NCBI RefSeq assembly: GCF_000499845.2
Contig: NC_023758.2
Span: forward strand, 16,384,671 to 16,448,670
DNA: 64,000 nt
Direction of reading: 5' to 3'
DNA from: Phaseolus vulgaris
Taxonomy: Eukaryota; Streptophyta; Magnoliopsida; Fabales; Fabaceae
Position 1 is the stretch's first letter. Each line of letters opens with the position of its first letter. Below, piece by piece: positions 10,974 to 21,721 of the stretch. Both the position numbers and the translations under genes were made by a program. The notes beneath the pieces are model-generated. The model did not search any database and was not told where the DNA came from. It was given only the letters and a program-made list of their open reading frames with translations.

Positions 10974-11869
10974 AGATGAGGCCCAAGCCCAAAGCCCAAG
11001 CCCAAGCCCAAGAAGGCCAAAGCCCAAAGAGCCCAAGTCCATCCCATGAGGGGCAAGGCCAAGCTTTGAAATACTCTTGTATAGTTTTAGGAGGTTTGGT
11101 TATTAAATAAAGGTGTGTGAAAATGTAAAATAAAGTCACATTGTCCATGTGACTTAGGAGAGTGGTGTAGGTGTAGTTTTTGGGAGGTGTCATAGTAGAA
11201 AAAGGTCACACCTCCCATGTGACTTGTTTTTGGTGGGAATTTCAAATGAGTTTATTTGAAATTTCCCACCTATTTTTCAGCACCTTAGGCTATAAATAGA
11301 GGTGCTTCCTTTGTAAAATTCAGATTTGATTTTATCTAAAGAAACTATACTCAAAATTGGAGTGAGCATTTGGAGAGCTTTTGAGCTTCTACTCTAGTCT
11401 TATCTTGAAGGACCATGGTTTCCTCAAGTGGCGGCTTGCACACTCATCTAGGAGCATCCATTCTTCTAGTGGCGTGATCATCCAACCATTCCTCCATCTT
11501 CATGAGCATTCTCTTCTCCTTCCTTTCTTCTTCTTCAATTTGTTCATGTAGCCTTGAGTTTTGAGTTGTTTTTGTTTTGGTTCCTTTAATTTTCCAGCAC
11601 CTATTTTCTGTTTGCTTCTTAATTCTGTTCGGTACTTTTGTTTTTAATTCAATTCTGTTCGGTCTCTTCTTTTCATTCTCCTTTGTTGATTCAATTTGAC
11701 AATATTTGGTTCATCCAAATGAGTTTGGGATTTGGTACTTGTAATTGGTGAGTTCTTGATTTTAGAACCATGATCCAACTTCTAAGAAAGTGCCTCTACA
11801 TTTTCCAGCTCAAGGTGATTCCTCAAAGTGTCAAGAATCTTGTTCTATGTGGCTATTGGAATCACATCA
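10862..11869 (+). repeat. 3' LTR of element F
   Basis: Starts TGATGAGAATC after the purine tract CGAGGAGTA, ends AATCACATCA, and is followed by target-site copy GTTCT. Length 1008 bp, equal to the 5' LTR. Confidence 0.92.
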
Positions 11870-11987
11870 GTTCTTGTTCATAGAACCTTGATCCATTTCT
11901 ATGATAAAGTGCCTAGCTCTTAACCAACTCAAGATGATTCCTAAGAATGTCAAGAATCATTCTAATTGTGCTAGTGGAATCACATCA

Positions 11988-12382
11988 ACAACTCATTCTC
12001 GTATCTCAAAAAATGTCTCTGTTGGATTTCTGATAAGCGAATTGTTGAATGGTCCCGCTGCAATCCCTTACTCGAAAGTGGTTACCATCACGTTTTTAGC
12101 GTGCGTTTGGAGGCTTGACCTTCAACGACTCTTCTTCCCTTTGCCTCACGATGAAAAGTTCATACAACATAGGAGGCTTGACCTAGTTTACAGAGAACTG
12201 TTCTCTAAACAATCTTGAGAACTGAGTGAAAGAGGTGATGTGACCATCGGGAAGCCTACTGAACCATTGTAAGGTTGTACTTGTAAAAGTACTCATGAAC
12301 ATCTTACAACGGATAACGTCTGTTTCTACAGAGATAATCATCTGGGCATTGAATTCCATGAGATGATTTTCAAAGTCCTCTA
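11988..12382 (-). pseudogene. Decayed gypsy gag (element O), middle part
   Basis: On the minus strand the segment 12382 to about 12200 reads as a Ty3 Gag core: an acidic 'EDFENHL' start, 'QMI', a 'CKMFMSTF' segment and 'LPDGHITSFTQF'. This matches 'YCKMFVSTLQ' and 'LPNGHITSFQQF' of element A. It then decays, with stops and frame changes, towards 11988. Its continuation is at 6033-6319. The N-terminal side is cut off by the copia LTR D at 12383. A plus-strand frame over 11901-12218 is only a shadow. Confidence 0.7.
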
Positions 12383-13476
12383 TGTTAGAATATATGGCCT
12401 TAAACGAGAGGGGGTGAATTGTTTAAAGGGGTTTTCGCAAACTTTTTAGGCTAGAATGAAATCCTTTGCAAGAAACCAGATTAAGAATTTAGATAACCAA
12501 GAAACAAACCACAATTTAGCAAAGCACCAGAAAAACAATCGATTGTTTCTTCGAAACAATCGGTTGTTTATACCAGCAAATCAACAACAACTGAATTTAA
12601 ATGAGTTTAAGGGAAGAAAGAGATACACAAACAGTTTATACTGGTTCACTCTTAAACTAAGAGCTACATCCAGTCCCCAGAATCCACTAGGCAATCCACT
12701 AAGCAATCAAATACAAATTACACACAAAACCACCAAAGAAGTGACCTTGATCACCTCAAGAAACACACTTGCTTTGGCACAACACACACCAATGTTGATC
12801 TTGACAACCTCAAGAGCACACAACACTCCTTGGCTTACAACATATGAAAATCAAAGTATTCAGAACGAATTACACTTGTTACAGAATGAACTGAAATCAA
12901 TACAGATGTAATCATATTCCACTCTCTCTTGAGAAAACCAAAGCTGAATAGTAAATGTTCAAATCTTGAAAGAAATCTCTCTCAAATTGAAAAACTCAAA
13001 TCTGTTTTTCTTTCCTTGTTTGTTATAAAACATAAACAAACTATTTATAGCTTTCAAAGATTGGTCAAAGAATTTAAAACAAGAGCGTATCCAGTTTGAA
13101 AATCATTTAAAGCACACTCAACTAACAAAACAAATAATGTTAGGATTTTTAAACAAACAATCGATTCAAAGCACGAAATAATTGATTGTTTTGGTTTGAC
13201 AGCAAGTCAACCAACCAAAACAGTTTTCAACCTTTTCAAAAACACCTAAGAGTAAAACAATCGGTTGTTTCGACAAAACAACAAGTTTTTTTCACTTAGT
13301 TTGAAAAACACTTTAAACTTAAAATATTTGAAAACACTTTAGCTTTAGATTCAACAAAGAGTGGATTACATAGATAAACTACCCCGATCCTATCCTAAAC
13401 ACAGCAGCAACTTCAGCCTTCCATCAAACACTAGGATTTGGATTCTTCAAAGCCTTTGATCACACTTGATTCAACA
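12383..13476 (-). repeat. 3' LTR of copia element D
   Basis: On the minus strand it starts TGTTGAATCAAG right after the purine tract AGGGGGAGA and ends TTAGAATATATGG..CTAACA-type sequence at 12383. It matches the LTR remnant of element C (41686-42401) over the promoter-proximal half. It contains a TATA-like word (13042-13049) and several copies of the palindrome-like word ACAATCGATTGT. It abuts the Gag relic O on the left. Confidence 0.8.
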
Positions 13477-13936
13477 ATCTCCCCCTATTTGATGAAGACA
13501 AATCCCTGATTGCTTGTGTTGGACTTGTTTGAATTTGAAGCAGTTCCTGTAAAACAAAACTTAAACAATATACAACATCTATGGCAGCAGATTAGAATAG
13601 CACATAACTTGTGTTCTGCTTATTCAGTACAGCAGATAAAAAACAGTCTGCTTAACCAATACAGCAGAGAAAAAACAGCCAAAAAAGGCAAACCAAGGTA
13701 AACCATACAGCATCAGCAGTAGCAACAGAAATAACAATCATTTAAACAGATAGAGTTTGCAGATTTTAAGACAACACAACATAAAATTCTCCCCCTATTT
13801 TTCTTCACAAATAGACTATAAGAAGAGATAAAACAAAAATTGTTTCAGATAAAGCAGAATTTAAAAGAAATAGCAATAAAACTATTACAGAGCAAAAACA
13901 ATTGGTTGTTTCGAGCATTCAACCGGTTGTTTTTCT
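13477..13936 (-). other. Copia element D 3' untranslated region with two polypurine-tract-like sites
   Basis: Two minus-strand copies of AAATAGGGGGAGA lie at about 13481-13493 (next to the LTR) and 13788-13799 (internal). No gene is seen between them and the upstream frame. Confidence 0.5.
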
Positions 13937-14590
13937 TCAGTCATCCTTGTCATATTGCAGCTCAAAGATCTGGTTCTGAACAGCTTCAATCTGTTCATTC
14001 AGTGTTTGAAAACGAGTGTCCATGCTCTGGAATCTGTTGTCAATGCTCTGGAAATTTGTCACAAAAAGATCATGGAGATTTCTTTGATTTTCAGCAAAAC
14101 CATCAAGTTTATCCACCATGTATCTTTTAAAAGAAGACATTGAGGGAACCTCATCTCCTTGATGTCCTGCACTTGTTCCAGCATCAAAGTTAGTTGCAGG
14201 TTGTTCTTCATTGTGGATATCCATATCAGCAGCTTGATCTTCTTCATCAAAATCAGCAGCTGCAGCACTTGAGGAACCACCATGATCACCATCTTTGCTC
14301 ACCCATCTTCCATTTATCTTGGTGAATCCCATTTTGCTTAATGAACCATTGTTCACTTCTTGTGTTGATTTTACCAACTCAGAGGTTTCATCTTCAAGAT
14401 TCACTTCAAAATAGAGCAGAAATTTAGAGATTAAAACAACATAGGGATAATGGTAGTCACTTAACCTCATGAACGTTTTCATATGTTCTTTGATGATATG
14501 AATCCATTTTATCTTGATTTTCTTCATGATGCAGTAGATATAGACAAGATCTTCTTTATTCTCAGGTGCTCTCCGCTTATTTAACAACTT
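13937..14590 (-). CDS. Accessory protein fragment downstream of copia pol, element D
   Basis: Open minus-strand frame of about 216 residues without a convincing start, so probably 5'-truncated. It resembles the C-terminal part of the 'putative plant transposon protein' family often found between pol and the 3' LTR of SIRE-like copia elements: a basic N-terminal part, a 'MGFTKINGRWV' motif, an acidic Ala/Gln-rich linker, and a C-terminal heptad-like region with repeats of the type 'FQS(I/M)D.RF'. It is in sense orientation relative to LTR D. A function is not established; position suggests an env-like or accessory product. Confidence 0.55.
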   Translation of the reverse strand, partial: KLLNKRRAPENKEDLVYIYCIMKKIKIKWIHIIKEHMKTFMRLSDYHYPYVVLISKFLLYFEVNLEDETSELVKSTQEVNNGSLSKMGFTKINGRWVSKDGDHGGSSSAAAADFDEEDQAADMDIHNEEQPATNFDAGTSAGHQGDEVPSMSSFKRYMVDKLDGFAENQRNLHDLFVTNFQSIDNRFQSMDTRFQTLNEQIEAVQNQIFELQYDKDD

Positions 14591-16130
14591 TATATATTAA
14601 ACTAACAACTTTATGCATATATTTATTTAACTATCAGCTCTGTATATATTCACATATATCCTATTCTAACAGCTTAATATGTATCAATATATATTTAAGT
14701 AATCAACTTTATATTAATATATGATCAAACTTATTATTTTCTCTATTTTAATTATTCTCCACCGGGCTTACCTACGAAAATAGACTGAGTCTATAACTCT
14801 CTTTTGGGACCAAAGTCAAATTGACCATGCCTAAATACTTAGACCGAAGTTCTGAGCAGAGGATCACTCTTGTCCAGTACAATTTGCTATTTTAGAAATT
14901 TTTTTTTATCAAAATGTCTCATGCAAAATGCCTCCCAACCATTCCATTATTTGACCTAAAGAACTTAAAAAGAGCTTGAAGACACGGGAGTGAGGAGAAA
15001 GTACCTTAATGCGAATACTATACATTAGAGGTTGTACGGACGAAATTAATGAAAGCATCCAGTTAACCATGTCCCTAATGATTAATTAAATGGTGACATT
15101 TTTTAGATATGGATATATTAAAATGGAGTATATTGTGTCACTATTAAAATCTTACCACTATTCAGGTGTGTTTAACACTTTTAATTAAGACAAAAATGAA
15201 TATGAAATTGTCAAAGTTAGAATCACAAAGATAAAATTATGTATAAATAACATTTATATTAATATAAAGCATATAACAATCAATATTATCACTATGAAAA
15301 TGACACGACACATTTACAATTATAAGCTCTATGAAATGATGAATTTTTAGGCAAATGTTTATATGATAATCTTAGTGTTGATGAATTTGACACAATTTTA
15401 CCCACACAACTAATTTTAATAAATATAATGATTGCATACACTTTTAACTGTTATCTAATATTATTTAATATTCACCCTATGCAAACATGCCTAACTTTAA
15501 ATAAACAAAATAGTGCACAATAAAAAAAAATGGATAAGAAAAGAGAACCCTTTGATAAGATGATTGGTATGATATAAAGAGAAAAGAAGGGATAGAGTAA
15601 TGTTATACGAATAATGGTGTGAATTTATTGCGTAATTAAGATTTAATATTTTAGTTGACCCATACATATGATTTTGGTTTTACTCCTTCAATAATACTTT
15701 TGTTGTTTTTTTGGTTTTTATAAACCTAAAACTTTTGAATTAATTAATAGCACTACTTGCTAATAACGTAACTTACATCTAAATATGTTATGTAGAATGT
15801 GTGATAGAGCAATAGCTAAGATGACCAAGGATTGAATATTTGTAATAAATACATATTTATACCCTTATAAACAGCATAACTTACAACAAAAATATTCGAA
15901 AAAGAAAAAATGAGTGTATGGTGGGTGTCCTGTTCATTTCAACTTTGGAAGTATTTGGGTAAAAGAAGGTGGAGAACGTGTCAAGTTGGCTTCCCAGCAG
16001 AACACAACAAATCACTGTCTTTTCTTAGAAAAAGAAAGCCAAACAGCTTCTCACGAGAGTGCAGCATATCTTGGCCGCCATCCAATTCAAGCCTCTTGAC
16101 TTTTCTCTGCCAATATCTTCAGCAACACAC
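14591..16130. other. AT-rich intergenic spacer upstream of the LRR gene
   Basis: No coding frame of note on either strand. It contains short A/T runs and the likely promoter of the downstream LRR gene at its right edge. Two overlapping frames around 15910-16137 are fortuitous and end in the promoter. Confidence 0.6.
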
Positions 16131-16138
16131 TATATAAG
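16131..16138 (+). promoter_or_regulatory. TATA box of the LRR gene
   Basis: TATATAAG, 44 bp upstream of the ATG at 16175, implies a very short 5' untranslated region. CA-rich sequence (AGCAACACAC) precedes it. Confidence 0.6.
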
Positions 16139-16174
16139 AGTAGCAAAACCTTGCTTTCCTCCTCAATCACCAAG

Positions 16175-17524
16175 ATGGAAACAACGACCAAGACCATTTT
16201 CTCATTCTTTTTACTCTCCTCACTCCTACTTCACCTTTATTTTTCTCAAGGGGTAGCACAAGAGGTGGCAAAATCCGAGAGCGAAGCATTAGGGGAAGCA
16301 GAGAAAAGAGAAACATTAGAAATTATAATAGGTGGTGGAGGTTCCCCTGCTCCTTACCCTGTTCCCTCCCCTGAAACTCCATGCCCACCTCCCCCACCTA
16401 AACCGCTTAGCCGTTTAGAGAGAGCTCGTCGCGTGCTTCTCAATTTCAAAACCCTCATTCTTGACCCGACATGTTACACGCAAAACTGGAACGAGAACAC
16501 TGACACGTGTGACTTCAGAGGGGTACGATGTGCCTCATATCCAAACTCAGAAGAGCGAGCAGTTGCAGGACTGGACTTAAATGGAGCAAGAGTGACGGGT
16601 CAAAACGGGTGCCCTTTGCCCGTCTCATCTCTCTTGGGCGTGAACCAAATACCCGAGTTAACATTCTTCCACGTCAACTCTAACAGCTTCGCCGGCTCGG
16701 TCCCCACGGATATCACCAAATTCCCCTTCTTCTTCGAGCTCGATCTCAGTAACAACAAAATCAAAGGCCAGTTTCCCATCGACGCGATTACGTCAAAAGT
16801 GCTAGTCTTCCTTGACCTCCGCTTCAATCAACTCACCGGCCCAATTCCCCCCCAACTCTTCCTGAAGGATCTCGACGTCATCTTCATCAACAACAACCAA
16901 TTCACACAGTGTCTCCCCCAGAATTTCGGCTACACACCGGCCCGCTACCTCACTTTCGCCAACAACAACCTCACCGGCCCCATTCCAAAGAGCGTCGGTT
17001 ACGCACCCAACCTTACCGAAGTTCTCTTCCTCGGGAACAAGTTTGACGGCTGCTTGCCCGTTGAAATTGGAAACCTAAAAAGAGCTGTCGTGTTTGATGT
17101 GAGTAAAAATTTACTCACCGGCCCAATTCCCCACTCCTTCGGGTGCTTGAAGAGCATTCAGTATCTCAATTTGGCGCAAAACAAATTCTACGGCTGTGTT
17201 CCCGACAATGTTTGTCAAATTTCTTCTCTCCGCAACAATGGTAATCTTTCCTTGGCCGACAATTATTTCAACGACGTTGGCCCCTCCTGCTGGAGTTTGA
17301 TCAAGTCCAAGGTTTTGGATGTCTCAAAGAATTGCATCCGGGGGCTCCCAAACCAAAGGTCGCCCTATGAATGCTCCCAGTTTTACAAGAGGAAAACGAC
17401 GTGTCCGAATCCGAGTTCTTTCTACTATGTGCCGTGTAGGGGAAACCCCAGTTCCGAAACCACTGGTTCAACTTCTGCGCCGGTGACTTACAAGACTCTC
17501 AAACCGCATCGTCTGAGATTGTGA
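16175..17524 (+). CDS. Secreted leucine-rich-repeat protein, At4g06744/LRX-like (449 aa)
   Basis: The only convincing host gene in the window; single exon. The start is the ATG at 16175; an upstream in-frame extension lacks an ATG. Residues 1-29 form a signal peptide (basic start, Phe/Leu core, ending near Val-Ala-Gln). Residues 50-77 are a Gly/Pro-rich linker with Ser-Pro and a run of five prolines, reminiscent of extensin-type segments. Residues ~78-120 are an LRR N-cap with the WN..TDTCDFRGVRC signature. About nine plant-type LRRs follow (~130-390) with LTGPIP repeats, then a Cys-rich cap (~398-421). The family is known to act in the cell wall; LRX proteins bind RALF peptides, but this member lacks a long extensin tail. 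The frame is intact, so it is likely functional. Confidence 0.9.
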   Translation: METTTKTIFSFFLLSSLLLHLYFSQGVAQEVAKSESEALGEAEKRETLEIIIGGGGSPAPYPVPSPETPCPPPPPKPLSRLERARRVLLNFKTLILDPTCYTQNWNENTDTCDFRGVRCASYPNSEERAVAGLDLNGARVTGQNGCPLPVSSLLGVNQIPELTFFHVNSNSFAGSVPTDITKFPFFFELDLSNNKIKGQFPIDAITSKVLVFLDLRFNQLTGPIPPQLFLKDLDVIFINNNQFTQCLPQNFGYTPARYLTFANNNLTGPIPKSVGYAPNLTEVLFLGNKFDGCLPVEIGNLKRAVVFDVSKNLLTGPIPHSFGCLKSIQYLNLAQNKFYGCVPDNVCQISSLRNNGNLSLADNYFNDVGPSCWSLIKSKVLDVSKNCIRGLPNQRSPYECSQFYKRKTTCPNPSSFYYVPCRGNPSSETTGSTSAPVTYKTLKPHRLRL

Positions 17525-17712
17525 TAGAGTGAGATATCATCGTCTTAATTGTGGTAGACTATTTGGTCGGTTTCATGTTATTAATCGCTGTATATTTCTC
17601 TTTCCTATGTGTTTTGTATTCTGTGTGCCCATTAATAAGCACTGTCGTGGAATTGGGCATCGTGGCTATTGCTTCTCTGGTGTCACTCAACTGTAATTTC
17701 CCTAAGTTATCG

Positions 17713-17718
17713 AATAAA
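17713..17718 (+). promoter_or_regulatory. Polyadenylation signal of the LRR gene
   Basis: AATAAA 189 bp after the stop codon, in a T-rich 3' region. A small frame at 17551-17739 lies in this 3' untranslated region and has no coding features. Confidence 0.5.
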
Positions 17719-17759
17719 ATTTGTACCATCTTTCGATGAGAAATTCTGTAAATAGAAGG

Positions 17760-18937
17760 TTATGATATCATACAGTAATAAATTAATATTTTAATTACAT
17801 TGTATTTACTTTTTAATTTAAACTATTATTATATTATTATAATGCTTGTTAAGTATATATATATATATTATTTTTTTTTTAAAGAAATCTTTTCCTAAAT
17901 AAAATTTGGGTGGTACATATACAGTAAGATATATACACTTTACATATTAATAAATTATTATTTTTATTTTATTTTTAATTTAAAACATTATTATAATTGT
18001 TAAGAAATGTGTGTTTCGGTGTCAAAATAAACTTTTTCATAGAATTTTGTTTGTTTGGGCATTTCAAAAAGCACAGTTAACTTTGTAATATAACACTAAA
18101 ACAACATTAATTTAACAAATACTTATAGTAATATAATAATATTTTAAATTTAAAAATAAAAATAAAAATAAATAAAATATTAATATATTGAAATGTGTTT
18201 CACTGCTAACATTTCCTCGCCCCTTCCGTACTTCCTTTCTCTCAACATCAGTTTCTTCCGGTGAAATGTCTTGTCATTGTGCATTTTATAAAGGAACCAT
18301 CATGTATTAATATATTGAAAAGATACAGGTTCTGTTCCAACAATGACTTTGAGGCGTTTACTTCTTAAACCTTAGTGCATCCATATAGCCACCAAGTTTA
18401 ACTAAAACATTTCGTCACAGAAAAAGGTTTAACTTAAATACGAGGTTTAACTTAAATACGAGGTTTAACTTAAATACGAGACCCCATCACAACTTAATCT
18501 CTTGATTTGGGAGGAAGTAAAATACAAAATTTGTTTAACAATTATCACTTGCTTCATCTACAAGAATCTCTTCCATACTATAATACCAATAAAGTCACGG
18601 TGATTTCTTGTTTGCGAGTGACTAATAATTAAGTGCCAAGGACAAACGCTACCGTAGCCAACTAATAGAGGTAGCTTACAAAAAATTTGAGTTCACTTGT
18701 TCAAGAATTATCTCTTCTTGTCCTTAAAAGAGAACCATCTTCCAAAAAGATGATTGTGACATCTTTAAGATTAATTGTGTATTGAAATAAAAAAAAATGA
18801 TAATGGTTCTAAGTTAATTGTCATTGTACCTATATAGGTAAATAAGACCTAAATAATATTTGAAACTAGTTGTACAATTGCTAACGTGTTAATGATCTCC
18901 TCGTTCCTTCCTTCAAGTCTCCTTCCTCAATGGTTGG
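17760..18937. other. AT-rich intergenic spacer
   Basis: Very AT-rich with TA repeats (about 17857-17868) and A/T runs. No gene is seen. The only structure is the short tandem repeat at 18426-18479. Confidence 0.6.
18426..18479. repeat. 18-bp tandem repeat, three copies
   Basis: The unit GGTTTAACTTAAATACGA occurs three times in a row without interruption and with no visible mismatches. Confidence 0.85.
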
Positions 18938-19390
18938 TGTTCGGCCGGGGTTGACCTGAAAAAGGTACTCCGACGATCAAGTAAATACTCTGTGTAAAGA
19001 GTGTATATTTGTAAACGGATTAAAGTGTACCTTACACCTTTGCAAAAGGTTTATTTATAGTGTTGGTCATGTGACCTTGTTGTGATGGGTTGAATATCAG
19101 TTATCCACTGATGCGTATCGTGATCCCTGATTTATAGGGAGATACTGGTATATAGGTATGTTGGTATAGCTGAAGAATATCTTTAATACCTTTCAGTATT
19201 TAACATTAGTATTTAGTTGATTTCTCAGAGATATTTCCCACATAATTTGGGACGTGATTATGACTCACAAAGTACTCTGGTAACTATCGTTGTTGTCATT
19301 TATTAAGTGCCTTGAAGTGTACTTCGACACGGTCGGTTGGTCACCAAAGCCGAGTGACTGACTCATCCGATACTGACCGATATAGTCATC
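18938..19390 (-). repeat. LTR-like relic, Tat-type (tentative)
   Basis: Begins TGTTCGGCCGGGGTTGACC, similar to the ends of LTRs K and R (TGTTCC..GGTTGACC). It has CTCCGACGATCAAG (compare CTCCGACGCTCAAG in the Tat LTRs) and a TATA-like TTATTTATAG downstream, the order expected for a minus-oriented LTR. The far end is not resolved and no polypurine tract is seen. Confidence 0.35.
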
Positions 19391-20010
19391 ATTTATCCAA
19401 TTTTTATGATGATTATTGATTAACCATGATCCAAAGATTAATGACAATTTGGTAATCAATTTAAGGTGGGAGTAACACACATTTGATGATAGTAAAACTG
19501 TCGTTATTGTGGTCAAAAGTGATTTTAAATTTCTAACAAAATAGTTTATTTTCATTCTCTTTTGCTAGTTATTCTTTATTAGACAACTTGGAAAGCTCTT
19601 TGTGGTCATATTGTGTTATCATCACTAATTGTTGTTACCACTCATTGCCTTTGATGCATGGTTGTTGTTTTGTCTCTATGGGATGAAGAATGATAATTTG
19701 TGTGTTCTTCATGATTTTCTAGACTAGTTGTATCTCATAAATGTTTCCTTTGTTTTTAATTTTTGTTTTTAATATAGATTTGTATTTTCTGTAATAAATA
19801 AGAGTATTTTTGTTTAAGTATTGTCTTTTTCACCTAAAATTTTATATAGATCGTTTAATACTACAAGAAAAATCATTTTGACGGGGGTTTATTTTTACAT
19901 TACCAAGGGTTAAAACCTCTGTTAAGTCATTTACTCAGGATTGTAGTTTTCCCCACTAAATCATCTCTGTTTTTTTTAAACCATAGAAAAAGTCTTTCAA
20001 AATGTTTGTT

Positions 20011-20254
20011 AAATACCATGGGTTTAAGAACATTCGTAAAATACCATGAATTTCAAAATCTCCTAAAATACCATGGGTTTTTAGACCACTGTAAAATACC
20101 ATGGGTTTTAAGACCTCTATAAAATACCATGAGTTTCAAAACCTCCGTAAAATACCATAGGTTTCAAAACCTCTGTAAAATGTCATGGGTTTCAAAATCC
20201 TAGTAAAATATCATGGGTTTGAAAACTCCGTAAAATATCATAGGTTTTGAAACT
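20011..20254. repeat. 28-bp tandem repeat array, about nine copies
   Basis: The unit AAAATACCATGGGTTTCAAAACCTCTGT is repeated about nine times with scattered substitutions. More degenerate copies precede it from about 19900. Its position next to a CACTA-like terminus suggests a subterminal repeat block. Confidence 0.8.
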
Positions 20255-21721
20255 AAGAACATTTGGTTATTTACTCATTTTATCATTTATCCATTAATTA
20301 AATTTTATTTGCTTTTTTGTACAAAAATTTCTTAGAAGCAATGATTAGGACCTAATTATTTGTATAATTAAAGCAACAAAACTACTAAATATTAATTGAC
20401 CAAGATCACAAACTTCTACCGTAGTTAGATGCACAGGTTGAATATCCACATTTTACAACTTTTACAAAGGTGTTAGTAAAATTACCAGTTAAAGCCATAA
20501 GACTCAATAGATTTTTTAGCTAAACTAGATGAGCAAATGACTACAAATGAGCGATATTAGATTATATATTGGTGAGGAATTTCTACATAGGCCATAGTGC
20601 GTAACAATGTTTTAGTTTTAGTTTTAGTTAAAAAATATGTTTTAGTTTTAAAGAATATTGTTTAATAATTATTGGTGAGTAACAAATTGCATAATAGAAG
20701 ATCTATTCAATATTTTTTTTTAATATATGTGAACAACATTAGAGACAAAGATAAAATGAAATGGAGGGATTAATATAGTTTTACAATTATTTGTTAGACT
20801 ATCCCTACTACAAATTAAAAGTAAGAGTTGTTTGATTCAATTGGAAAAATTGGGATCAGGATATATTCTTCTCACTCTTTTGTATTTTAAAAAGCATGAT
20901 AATTATGCTGGACAGGGGCTCGGTCAACGGCTTATCTTGAGAATAGCTCGGTCCTTGGTGTGGGTTGGCGAGTGGTCAACTCGGCTTTTGAGTTTGGGTA
21001 GAGATCATGGGTTTGACCCAATTGAAGGAGCTCATCGAAAACGAATACAATGTGGCTACCCTGTGTAAGGGTAAGGCCTGTTGTGTGTATGTGCTTATAG
21101 ATAATCGTGTATGTTTGTTTTTTGCATGTTGGTTACGTATAAAGTATTTTTGATAGATGCTGATAATAACCCTAAAAAATAAGGGTGCGCGCTTATAACA
21201 AAATGTTGAATAATTGATGCTCATGACAGGTGGGTTTTTTGTTATTATTTTACGTGCTCAGTTTTATTTTCAATTAGGATTTTATTCCCATGAGCAAGTG
21301 TTGTTGCAAAGATGGATATAAAGAGGGAGTGGATCTCCAAGTGAAGGTACGTTTTCTAAGACACTCGACCTAAATGCTACCTTTGAAGAGCCCTAACTAT
21401 TTGATCGTCGGAGTGTAATTAACAGGTAGGGCACCCTCTGTCACAATGGAGCCATATTCCAGTACGACCAGGAGACACGATCCTTATCACCTGAGAAAGG
21501 CATTCAAACGGTGAGAACAATAATATTTTATCTTTGATTGATATTGATGCCCATATAAAATTCATTTATATCGATTCCTTGCATATAAAATTATTAAGAT
21601 AGTCTCCTAAATATCGATTCCTCGCATATTTATAAAAACTTTTTTTCATTATGAGCAGATGTTGATAGCAATTAACATTTCAAATCTATTCCCAACATTC
21701 AAATATGTTAAGCATTATCAT

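Larger units (their letters stand above)
7178..11869 (+). mobile_element. Non-autonomous gag-only Ty3/gypsy element F
   Basis: Complete 4692-bp element with 1008-bp LTRs at both ends, primer binding site, long leader, one gag-derived frame and a purine tract. There is no protease, reverse transcriptase, RNase H or integrase. The target-site duplication is GTTCT at 7173-7177 and 11870-11874. By eye the LTRs differ at one base (8059 T, 11743 A), so the insertion is very recent. It must have been mobilised in trans by a related autonomous element. A nearly identical LTR (Q) occurs at 63845. Confidence 0.92.
6320..11987 (+). repeat. Solo LTR G (chromovirus type) interrupted by element F
   Basis: The LTR starts TGATGGAGATC at 6320 and ends GGAATCACATCA at 11987, with element F inserted at 7177/11870. 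Its two parts (6320-7177 and 11875-11987) add up to about 971 bp. The 5 bp flanking it on both sides are ACAAC, so the whole LTR is a single integration reduced to a solo LTR by LTR-LTR recombination. The host sequence on both sides is one gypsy gag. It is related to, but clearly diverged from, the F LTR. Confidence 0.85.

Noticed and set aside
11901..12218. 105-residue plus-strand frame
   Set aside because: Complement of the decayed Gag of element O and the end of LTR G.
12456..12911. 151-residue Asn/Thr-rich plus-strand frame
   Set aside because: Lies wholly inside LTR D and is antisense to it; composition follows the A-rich strand.
20900..21510. Possible further Tat-type LTR relic
   Set aside because: It has a GATATAAAGAGG word followed by GATCGTCGGAGTG, the order of a Tat LTR, but no ends or flanks could be located, and it sits inside the presumed CACTA remnant.
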